The notes below the pieces were generated by a model. That model saw nothing but the letters and a program-made list of their open reading frames with translations, was not told the DNA's origin and did no database searches. A stretch of 64,000 nt of DNA from CAMLIZ01 sp966212505 (GTDB lineage Bacteria > Pseudomonadota > Gammaproteobacteria > Burkholderiales > Burkholderiaceae_C): positions 1 through 64,000 of the forward strand of contig CBIHRS010000021.1 in NCBI GenBank assembly GCA_966212505.1. The letters are read 5' to 3'. Numbering within the stretch: position 1 is the stretch's first letter; each line of letters begins with the position of its first letter. Position numbers and translations under genes: made by a program. Below are positions 15,821 through 24,966 of this stretch, in pieces.

Positions 15821-16792
15821 TCATTCGCGCAGTCGCGCGGCCTCGATCACCTGCCCGAACTTCTGCAGCTCGGCCCGCAGGAACGGGCCGAACTCGCGCT
15901 CCGGCATCAGCGTGATGCCGGCCTGCTGCAGCGGCCGCTTCACTTCCGCCTCGGCAAGCGCCGCGCGCAGCGCACCACGCAGCTCGGCCAGCGTCTGCGG
16001 CGGCAGCCGGGCGGGTCCTGCCAGCCCGAACCACACGCCCATGTCCACGCTCGCCAGCCGTGAATGCTCAGCCAGCGCCGGCACCTCGGGCGCCGCCGGC
16101 GAGCGCTGCGCCTCGGTGATGCCCAACGCCTGCAACCGGCCGTCGCGCAGCGCGGGCAGCGCGCTGGAGAGCACCATCACCGCGAACTCCACGCGGCCGG
16201 CCAACAGATCGGGCAGCATCAGCGAGGCGCCGCGGTAGGGCGTGTGGCGGATGTCGAGGCCGGCGCGCTGCCGGATCATCTCGCCGGCCAGGTGCAGCGG
16301 CGTGCCCGCGCCCGAGCTGGCGTAGCGGTCCTGCCCCGCGTGCTGCTGCGCGTGGCGCAGGAAGTCGTCGACGGTGCGCACGCCGGTCTGCCGGCTGGCC
16401 ACCAGCACCATCGGCTGGCTGCCGACGAGGCCGATCGGCGTCAGTTCGCGCAGCGGATCGAGCCGAGCCTGCGCGCCGGTCAGGTGGTTGATGCCCAGCT
16501 CGCTCGGCGAACCGAGCAGCAGCGTGCGGCCGTCGGGCTCGGCGAGCGCCACCTTCACCGCGGCGATCGCGCCGCTGGCGCCGGCCACGTTCTCCACCTG
16601 CACAGGCCGCCCGAGCTGGCGTGAGAGCGCAGGCGCGATGGCACGGGCCACCAGGTCGGCGCTGCCGCCCGGCGCATAGCCCACCACCAGCGTCACGCCA
16701 CCGGCCTGCGCACGCGCGGCGCCGCATGCCAGCGCCAGAGCCGACAGCGCGGCGGCGCAGAGCGCGCGCCGCCATGTGAACCGTGTCTCCAT
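15821..16792 (-). CDS. Bug-family tripartite tricarboxylate transporter receptor (TctC-like)
   Basis: A 323-residue periplasmic solute receptor of the Bug/TctC family. The start at 16792 has a GAGGAG ribosome site and gives a clean signal peptide (RRALCAAALSALALACGAAR, cleavage after AQA). Upstream in-frame codons to 16909 are not used because they are Arg/Ser-rich and cross the palindrome. Family signatures include VTLVVGYAPGGSADLVARAI, PVQVENVAGASG and the GAGTPLHLAGEMI pocket loop. It is divergent from a second Bug gene (16943) that leads the tctBA genes, so two receptors may feed one membrane pair. The short intergenic region holds a 36-bp palindrome. Confidence 0.92.
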   Translation of the reverse strand: METRFTWRRALCAAALSALALACGAARAQAGGVTLVVGYAPGGSADLVARAIAPALSRQLGRPVQVENVAGASGAIAAVKVALAEPDGRTLLLGSPSELGINHLTGAQARLDPLRELTPIGLVGSQPMVLVASRQTGVRTVDDFLRHAQQHAGQDRYASSGAGTPLHLAGEMIRQRAGLDIRHTPYRGASLMLPDLLAGRVEFAVMVLSSALPALRDGRLQALGITEAQRSPAAPEVPALAEHSRLASVDMGVWFGLAGPARLPPQTLAELRGALRAALAEAEVKRPLQQAGITLMPEREFGPFLRAELQKFGQVIEAARLRE

Positions 16793-16846
16793 ATCGATGC
16801 TCCTCGGGTGCCGGCGTCCAGTGTCGGCGGAGGGCGGGGATGACCT

Positions 16847-16882
16847 GTGCCGTGTCAGCACGGATATGTGCCGACACGGCAC
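16847..16882. promoter_or_regulatory. 36-bp interrupted palindrome between divergent Bug genes
   Basis: Two 15-bp arms (16847-16861 GTGCCGTGTCAGCAC and 16868-16882 GTGCCGACACGGCAC) are inverted repeats with one mismatch, around the 6-bp spacer GGATAT. It lies 54 bp from one start and 60 bp from the other, a good position for an operator acting on both genes. Bug/Tct genes in this order of bacteria are often controlled by TctDE-type or LysR-type regulators, but the binder cannot be named. Confidence 0.65.
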
Positions 16883-16942
16883 GCTTTCCAGGCGGTCGCC
16901 TCTGCACACTGGCCAGGACCGTCACACCACTGGAGGGATCTC

Positions 16943-17929
16943 ATGCCGCGACGTCACCTGCTTGCCACCCTGTCCGCGCTGTTGGCCGGGAGCCTGTGCC
17001 TGCCGGCGCTGGCCCAGGCCGACTACCCATCGCGCCCGATCACCCTCGTCGTCGGCTATCCGCCGGGCGGCAGCGTCGACCTGGCGGCGCGCATCGTCAG
17101 CCCCGAGCTCGGCAAGCAGCTGGGCCAGGCGGTGGTGGTCGAGAACGCGGGCGGCGCCGGCGGCACCATCGGTGCGCAGCGCGTGGCCAGCGCCTCGGCC
17201 GACGGCTACACGCTGCTGGTCGGCTCGAGCAACGAGATCGCGATCGCGAAGCTGGTGAACCCCAAGCTGCGCTACGAGAGCCAGCGTGATTTCACGCCCA
17301 TCGGCCTGATCGATTCGCAGCCGCTGGTGCTGGTGGCCGCGCCCCACACCGGCGTGAAGACCATCGACGACTTCATCAAGGCGGTGAAGGCCAAGCCGGG
17401 CAAGTTCACCTACGGCTCCTCCGGCATCGGCACCGCGCTGCATCTGGCCGGCGAGATGGTCAAGGAATCGGCCGGCCTGTTCATGGTGCACGTGCCCTAT
17501 CGCGGCGTCGGGCCGCTGACCACCGACCTGCTCGGCGGCCAGGTCGACTTCGGCGTGTTCGTGCTGTCGAGCGCGCTGCCGCAGATCCGCGCCGGCAAGC
17601 TCATTGCGCTGGGCACCACCGAGGCGCGTCGCTCGCAGGCGGCGCCCGACATCCCCGCGCTGTCGGAGCATCCCGCGCTGCGCAAGGTCAACATCGCAAG
17701 CTGGGTCGGCCTGTACGGGCCGGCGAAGCTGCCGCCTGCGGTGGCGCAGCGCCTGGGCCGGGCGCTCCAGGCGACGATGGTCTCGCCTGCCGTGCGCAAG
17801 CAGATCGAGGAGGCGGGCGCCCGACCGACCGCCAACGAAGGCAAGGCCGACGAGATGCTGGCCGCGTACCTGAAGGTGGAGCAGGAGAAATACGCCCGCA
17901 TCGTCGACTTCGCGAAGATCCACGAGTGA
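16943..17929 (+). CDS. tctC: Bug-family tripartite tricarboxylate transporter receptor, leading tctBA
   Basis: A 328-residue Bug/TctC periplasmic receptor that captures a carboxylate and delivers it to the TctAB membrane pair. The ATG at 16943 follows a GGAGGG ribosome site, and the signal peptide (MPRRHLLATLSALLAGSLCL, cleavage after ALAQA) begins at once. Signatures: RPITLVVGYPPGGSVDLAAR, VVVENAGGAGGTIGAQRVA, GSSGIGTALHLAGEMV. tctB follows after 25 bp, so tctC, tctB and tctA form an operon. It is similar over its whole length to the divergent Bug gene at 15821 (both have ...VLSSALPxxRxGxLxALG and SxxAAPxxPAL blocks), which suggests an old duplication. Confidence 0.92.
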   Translation: MPRRHLLATLSALLAGSLCLPALAQADYPSRPITLVVGYPPGGSVDLAARIVSPELGKQLGQAVVVENAGGAGGTIGAQRVASASADGYTLLVGSSNEIAIAKLVNPKLRYESQRDFTPIGLIDSQPLVLVAAPHTGVKTIDDFIKAVKAKPGKFTYGSSGIGTALHLAGEMVKESAGLFMVHVPYRGVGPLTTDLLGGQVDFGVFVLSSALPQIRAGKLIALGTTEARRSQAAPDIPALSEHPALRKVNIASWVGLYGPAKLPPAVAQRLGRALQATMVSPAVRKQIEEAGARPTANEGKADEMLAAYLKVEQEKYARIVDFAKIHE

Positions 17930-17954
17930 GCGGCGTGCCCGGCAGGAGACAACA

Positions 17955-18410
17955 GTGCAGTTCCTCAAACGACTCAACAAGGACCGCATCGGCGCCGCGC
18001 TGATCCTCGCGCTCGGCATCGCCGTGACGGTGCAGGGCAGCAGCTACCGCGTCGGCGAGCTCACCCGCATGGGGGCCGGCTACATGCCGGTGGTCTACGG
18101 CGTGCTGCTCACCGCAGTGGGCCTGCTGATGGCGCTGACCGCCAAGCGCGAACCCGACGAGGCCGGGCCACCGTCCGAGTGGCGCGGCTGGCTCTGCATC
18201 GTGGGCGGCGTGTGCGCCTTCGTGCTGCTGGGCCGCCATGGCGGGCTGGCGCCGGCCACCTTCAGTGCGGTGTTCGTCTCGGCGATGGGCGACCGCAGCA
18301 ACTCGCCGCGCGATGCGGCGCTGCTCGGCCTGCTGATGGTGGCTGCGGCGTACTTCATCTTCGTGCTGGGCCTGCGCATGCAGTTCCCGCTGTTCGCCTG
18401 GGGAGACTGA
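17955..18410 (+). CDS. tctB: Tripartite tricarboxylate transporter small membrane subunit TctB
   Basis: A 151-residue small integral membrane protein with four hydrophobic segments, matching TctB. It opens with KDRIGAALILALGIAVTVQG, has the GAGYMPVVYGVLL motif, and ends with two helices in AALLGLLMVAAAYFIFVLGL. The GTG start at 17955 is supported by an AGGAG site 9 bp upstream. It is co-transcribed with tctC (25 bp before) and tctA (4 bp after). TctB works with TctA as the proton- or sodium-coupled permease; its exact role is not well defined in the family. Confidence 0.9.
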   Translation: MQFLKRLNKDRIGAALILALGIAVTVQGSSYRVGELTRMGAGYMPVVYGVLLTAVGLLMALTAKREPDEAGPPSEWRGWLCIVGGVCAFVLLGRHGGLAPATFSAVFVSAMGDRSNSPRDAALLGLLMVAAAYFIFVLGLRMQFPLFAWGD

Positions 18411-18414
18411 AGCC

Positions 18415-19944
18415 ATGCACCAGACCTGGATGGACCTGTGGTTCGGCTTCGGCGTGGCGCTGCAGCCGCACAACCTGATGTGGTCGGTGTTCGGCGTGCT
18501 GATCGGCAACCTGATCGGCGTGCTGCCGGGCATGGGCGCGCTCACCACGATCTCGATGCTGTTGCCGCTCACCTACGTGATCGCGCCGGTGCCAGCGATC
18601 CTGATGCTGGCCGGCATCTTCTACGGCTCGCAATATGGCGGCGCCATCGGCGCGATCCTGCTCAACCTGCCCACGCATCCGCCGCATGCGGTGACCTGCC
18701 TCGACGGCTATCCGCTCACGCGGCAGGGCCGCGGCGGCGCGGCGCTGGGCATCACGATGATGGCCTCGTTCTTCGCGGCCTCGGTGGGCATCGTGGTGAT
18801 GATCTTCCTGTCGCCGGTGCTGGTGACGATGGCGTTCAAGTTCGGGCCGGCCGAGATCTGCTCGATCATGCTGCTGGGCCTGCTGGCCGGGGCGACCATG
18901 TCGCGCGGCTCGCCGCTCAAGGGCGTGGCGATGACGCTGTTCGGCCTGCTGTGCGGCGTGGTGGGCACCGACGTGACCAGCGGCACGCTGCGCTTCACCT
19001 TCGACCTGCACGAGCTGTCCGACGGCGTCGAGCTGGGCGCCTTGTGCATGGGCCTGTTCGGCATCGCCGACTTCCTGCTCGGCATCAACCGCCACGCGGT
19101 GAGCCCGAGCAACGCGAAGGTGCGCATGCGCGACATGCGGCCGACGAAGGCCGAGGTGAAACAGGCCTTCTGGCCGATGGTGCGCGGCACGCTGGTGGGC
19201 ACACTGTTCGGCGCGATGCCGGGCACCGGGCCCACCATCACCACCTTCATCGCCTATGCGCTGGAGCGCAAGGTGGCCAGGCAGCCCGAGCGCTTCGGCA
19301 AGGGCGCGATCGAGGGCGTGGCCGCGCCCGAGGCGGCCTCGCATTCAAAGACGCAGGTCGACTTCATCCCCACGATGTCGCTCGGCATCCCGGGCGATGC
19401 GGTGATGGCGCTGATCCTCGGCGCGCTGGTGCTCAAGGGCATCCAGCCGGGGCCGCAGCTGATCGGCGAGCACCCGGACATCTTCTGGGGCCTGATCGCG
19501 AGCTTCTGGATCGGCAACGTGCTGCTGGTGATCCTCAACGTGCCGCTGATCGGCGTGTGGGTGAAGATGCTGCAGGTGCCCTACCGGCTGCTCTATCCGG
19601 CCGCGGTGTTCTTCATCGCGATCGGCGTGTACAGCACGCGCAACAGCCTGTTCGACGTGGCCGAGGTGGCGGTGTTCGGCGTGATCGGCGCGGTACTGAT
19701 GGCGCTGGAGTTTCCGGTGTCGCCGATCGTGCTGGGCTACGTGCTGGGCCCGATGCTGGAGGAGAACTTCCGGCGCGCGCTGATCATCTCGCACGGCGAG
19801 CTGTCGGTGTTCATCGCGCATCCGATCAGCGCAGGCTTCCTCGCTGCCTGCGCGCTGCTCGTCGCAGCCCGCGTGCTGTCGTACCTGCGAGGCATGGCGG
19901 CGCGGCCCCCGCTGCCGGCAGAGCCGCTTCAGGCGGCCGGCTGA
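18415..19944 (+). CDS. tctA: Tripartite tricarboxylate transporter large membrane subunit TctA
   Basis: A 509-residue polytopic membrane protein with about 12 hydrophobic segments, the large permease subunit of a TTT carboxylate transporter. The conserved duplicated signatures are present: GVLPGMGALTTISMLLPLTY with FYGSQYGGAIGAILLNLPTH in the first half, and GTLFGAMPGTGPTITTFIAY with the ASHSKTQVDFIPTMSLGIPG region in the second. It starts 4 bp after tctB. Its end overlaps the end of the convergent DUF3606 gene by 16 bp. The substrate is a di- or tricarboxylate or related acid and is set by the Bug receptors, so it cannot be read from this gene. Confidence 0.95.
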   Translation: MHQTWMDLWFGFGVALQPHNLMWSVFGVLIGNLIGVLPGMGALTTISMLLPLTYVIAPVPAILMLAGIFYGSQYGGAIGAILLNLPTHPPHAVTCLDGYPLTRQGRGGAALGITMMASFFAASVGIVVMIFLSPVLVTMAFKFGPAEICSIMLLGLLAGATMSRGSPLKGVAMTLFGLLCGVVGTDVTSGTLRFTFDLHELSDGVELGALCMGLFGIADFLLGINRHAVSPSNAKVRMRDMRPTKAEVKQAFWPMVRGTLVGTLFGAMPGTGPTITTFIAYALERKVARQPERFGKGAIEGVAAPEAASHSKTQVDFIPTMSLGIPGDAVMALILGALVLKGIQPGPQLIGEHPDIFWGLIASFWIGNVLLVILNVPLIGVWVKMLQVPYRLLYPAAVFFIAIGVYSTRNSLFDVAEVAVFGVIGAVLMALEFPVSPIVLGYVLGPMLEENFRRALIISHGELSVFIAHPISAGFLAACALLVAARVLSYLRGMAARPPLPAEPLQAAG

Positions 19945-20138
19945 AGCCCCCGGGCGCGCATGCGCGCGTCGTCGAGGAAACGACGCACCGCGGCCGCCTG
20001 CGGGCCCACATGCTGGATCGCGTAGCGCAGCTCGGCGTGGCTCACATCGAACAGGCGGCACCAGTACGCGGAATCGAGCTCATGGCGGAGCTCGATGCGC
20101 GTCTGGGTGTCGAGCTGGGGATCGGGCGTGGCTTCCAT
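19929..20138 (-). CDS. Small DUF3606-like protein
   Basis: A 69-residue small protein, mostly charged, with a central block (RIELRHELDSAYWCRLFDVS and ELRYAIQHVGPQAAAVRRFL) typical of DUF3606, a short helical domain of unknown function found in many proteobacteria. The ATG at 20138 has an AAGGAG ribosome site at the right distance. An upstream in-frame start at 20216 is less likely. The gene converges on tctA with a 16-bp overlap at the stop codons and lies 92 bp from the AraC gene on the same strand. It should be cytoplasmic. No function is assigned. Confidence 0.8.
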   Translation of the reverse strand: MEATPDPQLDTQTRIELRHELDSAYWCRLFDVSHAELRYAIQHVGPQAAAVRRFLDDARMRARGLQPAA

Positions 20139-20230
20139 GGCGAACTCCTTGGGCCCGCCTGATGCGAGTCCTGGCGCAAAGATGCGCCCGGCCTTGCCGT
20201 TGCGCAACAACGGCATCGGCGGCGAGAGGG

Positions 20231-21031
20231 TTATCCGCGCTCAGTCACCAGCGGCCGGTAGGCCGCGGGCGTGACACCGAACAGGCGCTTGAACCAGCGC
20301 GAGAAATGCGCTTGGTCGGCGAAGCCGCAGGCGTGCGCGGTGTCGCTGATCGGCTGGCCCTGCCGGAGCATCCGCTTGGCCTGGTGGATGCGCGCGCAGC
20401 GCGAATACTCGCGCGGCGACAGGCCCACCGCTTCGCGGAACAGGCGGTGCAGGTGTTCACGGGTGATGCCGATGCGCGCGGCGAGTGCGGCCAGGTCGAG
20501 GTCGGTGGCGTCGAGCTGCGCGAGTTCGTCGCACAACGACTGCACGCGGGCCTCGCGCGGCACGCCGTGGCCGGCGTCCACGAGCTCGGACGACGCAGCG
20601 GCCCTCAGGGCCTGGATCACCAACGGACGCAGCGCGGCGTCGTCGCGCCGGTCGACCGCATCGCACAGCGCGGCGGCCAGCGTGGGGTCATGCCATGCGG
20701 TGCGCACCTGCGCCGGCTGCTGGCCGGCAGGCCAGCCCATCGCGGCATGCACCCAGCCCGGTGCCAGGTAGAGCATGCGCATCGCAAAGCCCTGCACGCT
20801 GACGCCGGCGGTGTGGATCGTGTCGGGCGGCATCACGACGATGTCGCCGGCCATCGCGTGATGGCGCTTGCCCTGGCAGGTGAAGTCGCAGTGGCCGGTC
20901 TCGATGGCGCCCACGCTCCACTCCGCATGCCAGTGGACCGCGAAGCGCGCGTCGGGCTCGCGGGCCACCAGCACCTCGGCCTGGCCGCCGTCGAGTGGCA
21001 ACGCTTCGAGTCGCGAGGGCAGGGGCTTCAT
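20231..21031 (-). CDS. AraC-family transcriptional regulator with N-terminal cupin domain
   Basis: A 266-residue regulator. An N-terminal AraC-type cupin sensor (about 20-100, with HWHAEWSVGAIETG and GDIVVMPPDTIHTAG) is followed by two C-terminal helix-turn-helix motifs (LAALAARIGITREHLHRLFR and ISDTAHACGFADQAHFSRWF). I choose ATG 21031; a GTG six codons upstream (21049) is also possible and neither has a clear ribosome site. It is divergent from a DUF3291 gene 63 bp away, which is the obvious candidate target. The HWH and PPDTIHTAG signatures resemble regulators that sense small organic ligands through the cupin, but the ligand is unknown. Confidence 0.9.
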   Translation of the reverse strand: MKPLPSRLEALPLDGGQAEVLVAREPDARFAVHWHAEWSVGAIETGHCDFTCQGKRHHAMAGDIVVMPPDTIHTAGVSVQGFAMRMLYLAPGWVHAAMGWPAGQQPAQVRTAWHDPTLAAALCDAVDRRDDAALRPLVIQALRAAASSELVDAGHGVPREARVQSLCDELAQLDATDLDLAALAARIGITREHLHRLFREAVGLSPREYSRCARIHQAKRMLRQGQPISDTAHACGFADQAHFSRWFKRLFGVTPAAYRPLVTERG

Positions 21032-21094
21032 GCGCGCCGATGATGTCACAGGCGTTCAAGACCGGCAGGCCGCGGCGGCCTACGCTGCCGGCCC

Positions 21095-21556
21095 ATGAAC
21101 ATGCCCACCTCCACGGCCTGGCACCTCGCGCAGGTCAACATCGGCCGGCTGCTCGCGCCGCTGGATTCGCCGCAGCTCGCCGGCTTCGTCGCCCGCCTCG
21201 ACGAGATCAACGCGCTGGCCGACGGCAGCCCCGGCTTCGTGTGGCGGCTGCAGACGCCCGAAGGAGACGCGACGCAGCTGCGCGTGTTCCCGGACGAGAG
21301 CATCCTCGTGAACCTCTCGGTGTGGACCTCGATCGAGGCGCTGCAGGACTTCGCCTACCGCAGCCGCCATGTGGAGCTGCTGCGCCAGCGTTCCGACTGG
21401 TTCCACCGCCTGCCTACGCCGGCCTATGCGCTGTGGTGGATTCCGGCCGGTACGCTGCCGACGGTGGACGATGCGCGGCAGCGGCTGGAGCACCTGGCCG
21501 CGCACGGACCCACGCGCGAGGCCTTTGTGTTCCATCGTCCGTTCTCAGCGGCGTGA
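21095..21556 (+). CDS. DUF3291 domain protein
   Basis: A 153-residue protein fitting DUF3291, a dimeric alpha/beta-barrel (monooxygenase-like ferredoxin fold) family. Typical parts are HLAQVNIGRLLAPLDSPQLA at the start, DGSPGFVWRLQ, LVNLSVWTSIEALQDFAYRS and the tail PAYALWWIPAGTLPTV. Relatives are sometimes involved in antibiotic or secondary-product monooxygenation, but most are uncharacterised. It is divergent from the AraC regulator at 20231 and its last 12 bp overlap the end of the convergent binding-protein gene. No cofactor motif is visible. Confidence 0.83.
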   Translation: MNMPTSTAWHLAQVNIGRLLAPLDSPQLAGFVARLDEINALADGSPGFVWRLQTPEGDATQLRVFPDESILVNLSVWTSIEALQDFAYRSRHVELLRQRSDWFHRLPTPAYALWWIPAGTLPTVDDARQRLEHLAAHGPTREAFVFHRPFSAA

Positions 21557-22819
21557 GGTGCGCGCCGCCTGCGCGGCCAGCTGCGCCGCGCGCAGGTAGC
21601 GGTCGCGCGCCAGCGGTGCCCAGGCCGCCGGATCGGCCGAGGCGGCCGCGGCTTCGTCGACGGGCGGGCTGAATGCGGCCTCGCGCGCCTGCTTCAGCTG
21701 TGCGGCGGACTCGGCGCTGGCCGTGCCCCCGGCGAGCGTGCGCTGGGCCTCATGGATCGCGCGGGCCGCGGCCTTGAGCTCGGCATGCGGCGCGACGATG
21801 GCCTGGTCGAACAGCGCGGCCACCGTGCGCCGGCGCCGCTCGTACAGCGCGAGGTCGAAGCCCAGGCCCGACTTGCGGGCCACCGCATAGACGTTGGGAA
21901 AGTTGCCCGGCACCTTCAGCGAGGCCACCGCATACGGCGAGGCCGGCATGCGGCTGATCTGCGGCGTGAACAGCAGCTCCTGCCCGGCATTGCTGAGCGT
22001 GAAGCGGGCGAAGCGTTCGCCGGCGGACGGGTTGCGCGCGCCGGCCACCACGGCCACCGAGGCCGGCAGGATCGCGGTGTTGGCCGGATATGCGAACTCC
22101 ACCGCCGCGCCGCGCGCATGCGCCGAGAACGCGAGGAAGTCCACCACCAGCCCCGCGCCATGCCGGCCTTCGGCGATGCCGGCCGGCACGTCGCCGCTCT
22201 GCTCGGCGATGGTGGCGCAGTTGGCCGCGATCTGCATCAGCTGCGACCAGCCCTGCTGCCAGCCTTGCGATTGCAGGATCACCTCGACGTTGAGCTGCGT
22301 GGTGCCCGAATGCGACGGCGAGGCCATCGCCACATGGCCGAAGTATTCGGGCCGCGCGAGGTCGGACCAGTCGCGCGGAAAGACGATGCCGCGCGACTGC
22401 AGGTAGCGCGTGTTCCACATCAGCCCGTAGCCCGAGAGCGCCTGGCCGAAGTAGCGCTCGTCGATGTCGTTCATCGGGTACATGCCCACGCGCTCGGGGA
22501 TGCCGGCGTTGCGCACCTGCGGAGCACGCTGCAGCAGGCCTTCGCGGGCCAGCACCGCGAAGGCGCCTGCATCGGAGGCCCACACCACGTCGGGCCGCTG
22601 GCCTGCCGGTGCGCGGCGCACCGCCTCGATCAGTTCGGCGGTGTTCTTGCGGATGACCTCCAGCTTCGTGCCCGGCTGCGCGGCCTCGAAGGCCTGCTGG
22701 TAGACCGCCACCATCTCGGGCGGAAACGAGGTGAGCAGGCTCACCGTGTCGGCCCGGGCCGGGCCCAGCGTGCACAGCCATGCAGCGATGCCGGTGGCGA
22801 TCGATCGGGTGGTGTTCAT
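21545..22819 (-). CDS. ABC transporter substrate-binding protein, Fbp/PgtC-like (second receptor)
   Basis: A 424-residue periplasmic binding protein of the type II fold. The ATG at 22819 follows GAGGG and a signal peptide (SIATGIAAWLCTLGPARA). Motifs shared with the paralogue at 26723 are TSFPPEMVAVYQQAF, GQRPDVVWASDAGAFAVL, the PERVGMYPMND block, QALSGYGLMWNTRYLQS and YFGHVAMASPSHSGTT. It is longer than standard Fe(III)-binding FbpA proteins (about 340) owing to a C-terminal helical extension, a feature it shares with PgtC-type proteins of phosphoglycerate regulation. It follows the LysR gene by 117 bp, so it may be co-transcribed with the ABC operon or have its own promoter. The ligand is unknown. 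Confidence 0.88.
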   Translation of the reverse strand: MNTTRSIATGIAAWLCTLGPARADTVSLLTSFPPEMVAVYQQAFEAAQPGTKLEVIRKNTAELIEAVRRAPAGQRPDVVWASDAGAFAVLAREGLLQRAPQVRNAGIPERVGMYPMNDIDERYFGQALSGYGLMWNTRYLQSRGIVFPRDWSDLARPEYFGHVAMASPSHSGTTQLNVEVILQSQGWQQGWSQLMQIAANCATIAEQSGDVPAGIAEGRHGAGLVVDFLAFSAHARGAAVEFAYPANTAILPASVAVVAGARNPSAGERFARFTLSNAGQELLFTPQISRMPASPYAVASLKVPGNFPNVYAVARKSGLGFDLALYERRRRTVAALFDQAIVAPHAELKAAARAIHEAQRTLAGGTASAESAAQLKQAREAAFSPPVDEAAAASADPAAWAPLARDRYLRAAQLAAQAARTSRR

Positions 22820-22936
22820 GAGGGCGCCCTCGTCGAGTTGCGGTGCTGCCATTGGGGCAGCACGGCGGCGGGGCGTCCAATCACACCTTGTGATGCGCGC
22901 GATCAGCTTGCTGCACTGCGGCGCAGGCAGCACGGG

Positions 22937-23824
22937 CTACAGCCCCCAGAGGTCCTTGAGGGTGGACAGCGCGCCGATGATCGCGGGGTCGGACTCGGCC
23001 GACTTCGGGTACACGAAGGCCAGCCGCGCGAGCGGCCGCGCGTGCGGCCAGATCGAGACCTCCTGCCGCTCGGCGGCCTGGGTCGCGATGTCTTCGCGCA
23101 GCAGCGTCACGCCGACGCCCGAGCGCACCAGGCTCTGCGTGGAGGCCATCTCGTCCGACTCGAGCACGAAGTTGGGCGTGATGCCCTGACGCGCGAACAG
23201 CTCCTTCACCAGCGTGTGCAGGTGACTGCGCGACGGCGCGCCGATCCAGGGCAGGGCGCCGATGTCCTTCCAGCCCGCGCCGGCCAGCCGCGGCGCCATC
23301 TCGAACGGCGCGACGATGCGGTAGGGGATGGTCTGCAGCGGCATCGACAGCAGCGAGGGCGGCAGCGCGGCGGCCTGCGGCCCGATGTGGAAGGCCGCCG
23401 AGAGCGAGCCGTTGTGCACGTCTTCTACCAGCTCTTCGGCCTGCCCCGTGCGCGTCTTCAGCTCGAGCAGCGGCAGCATCGCGATCAGGCCCGAGAGGAA
23501 CGAGCCCAGGCGCAGCAGGTCGGGGTCGGCCAGCGTGCCCAGCACCAGCGTGCCGGTGACCTGGCCGCGCAGCTGCTGCGCCGTGTGCATCACCGACTGC
23601 ACGACGGCCAGCACCTCCTCCACCTTGGGCAGCACGATCTCGCCGGCGCGGGTGAGCGTGATCTTGCCCGGCTTGCGGTCGAACAGCGCGATGCCCAGCG
23701 CCTCTTCCACCGCCTTGATCTGGGCGGTGACGGCGGGCTGCGTCAGGTGCAGGATCTCGGCCGCGCGCGTCAGGTGGCCGGTCTTGGCCACCGTGACGAA
23801 GGCGCGCAGCTGGTAGATCTCCAT
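22937..23824 (-). CDS. LysR-family transcriptional regulator within the ABC operon
   Basis: A 295-residue LysR regulator. The HTH is at residues 1-60 (MEIYQLRAFVTVAKTGHLTR, then LHLTQPAVTAQIKAVEEALG) and an effector domain follows. The ATG at 23824 is chosen because the HTH begins with it; a GTG six codons upstream is possible. Unusually for a LysR regulator it is not divergent from its targets: it lies 27 bp downstream of the ABC ATPase gene on the same strand, between that gene and a second binding-protein gene. It probably regulates the whole uptake cluster. Confidence 0.92.
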   Translation of the reverse strand: MEIYQLRAFVTVAKTGHLTRAAEILHLTQPAVTAQIKAVEEALGIALFDRKPGKITLTRAGEIVLPKVEEVLAVVQSVMHTAQQLRGQVTGTLVLGTLADPDLLRLGSFLSGLIAMLPLLELKTRTGQAEELVEDVHNGSLSAAFHIGPQAAALPPSLLSMPLQTIPYRIVAPFEMAPRLAGAGWKDIGALPWIGAPSRSHLHTLVKELFARQGITPNFVLESDEMASTQSLVRSGVGVTLLREDIATQAAERQEVSIWPHARPLARLAFVYPKSAESDPAIIGALSTLKDLWGL

Positions 23825-23851
23825 GGGCGGTATCTGGCTCACATCGGCCGA

Positions 23852-24949
<1,098 letters not shown>

Positions 24950-24966
24950 CGTCGTTCTCCGAAAAC

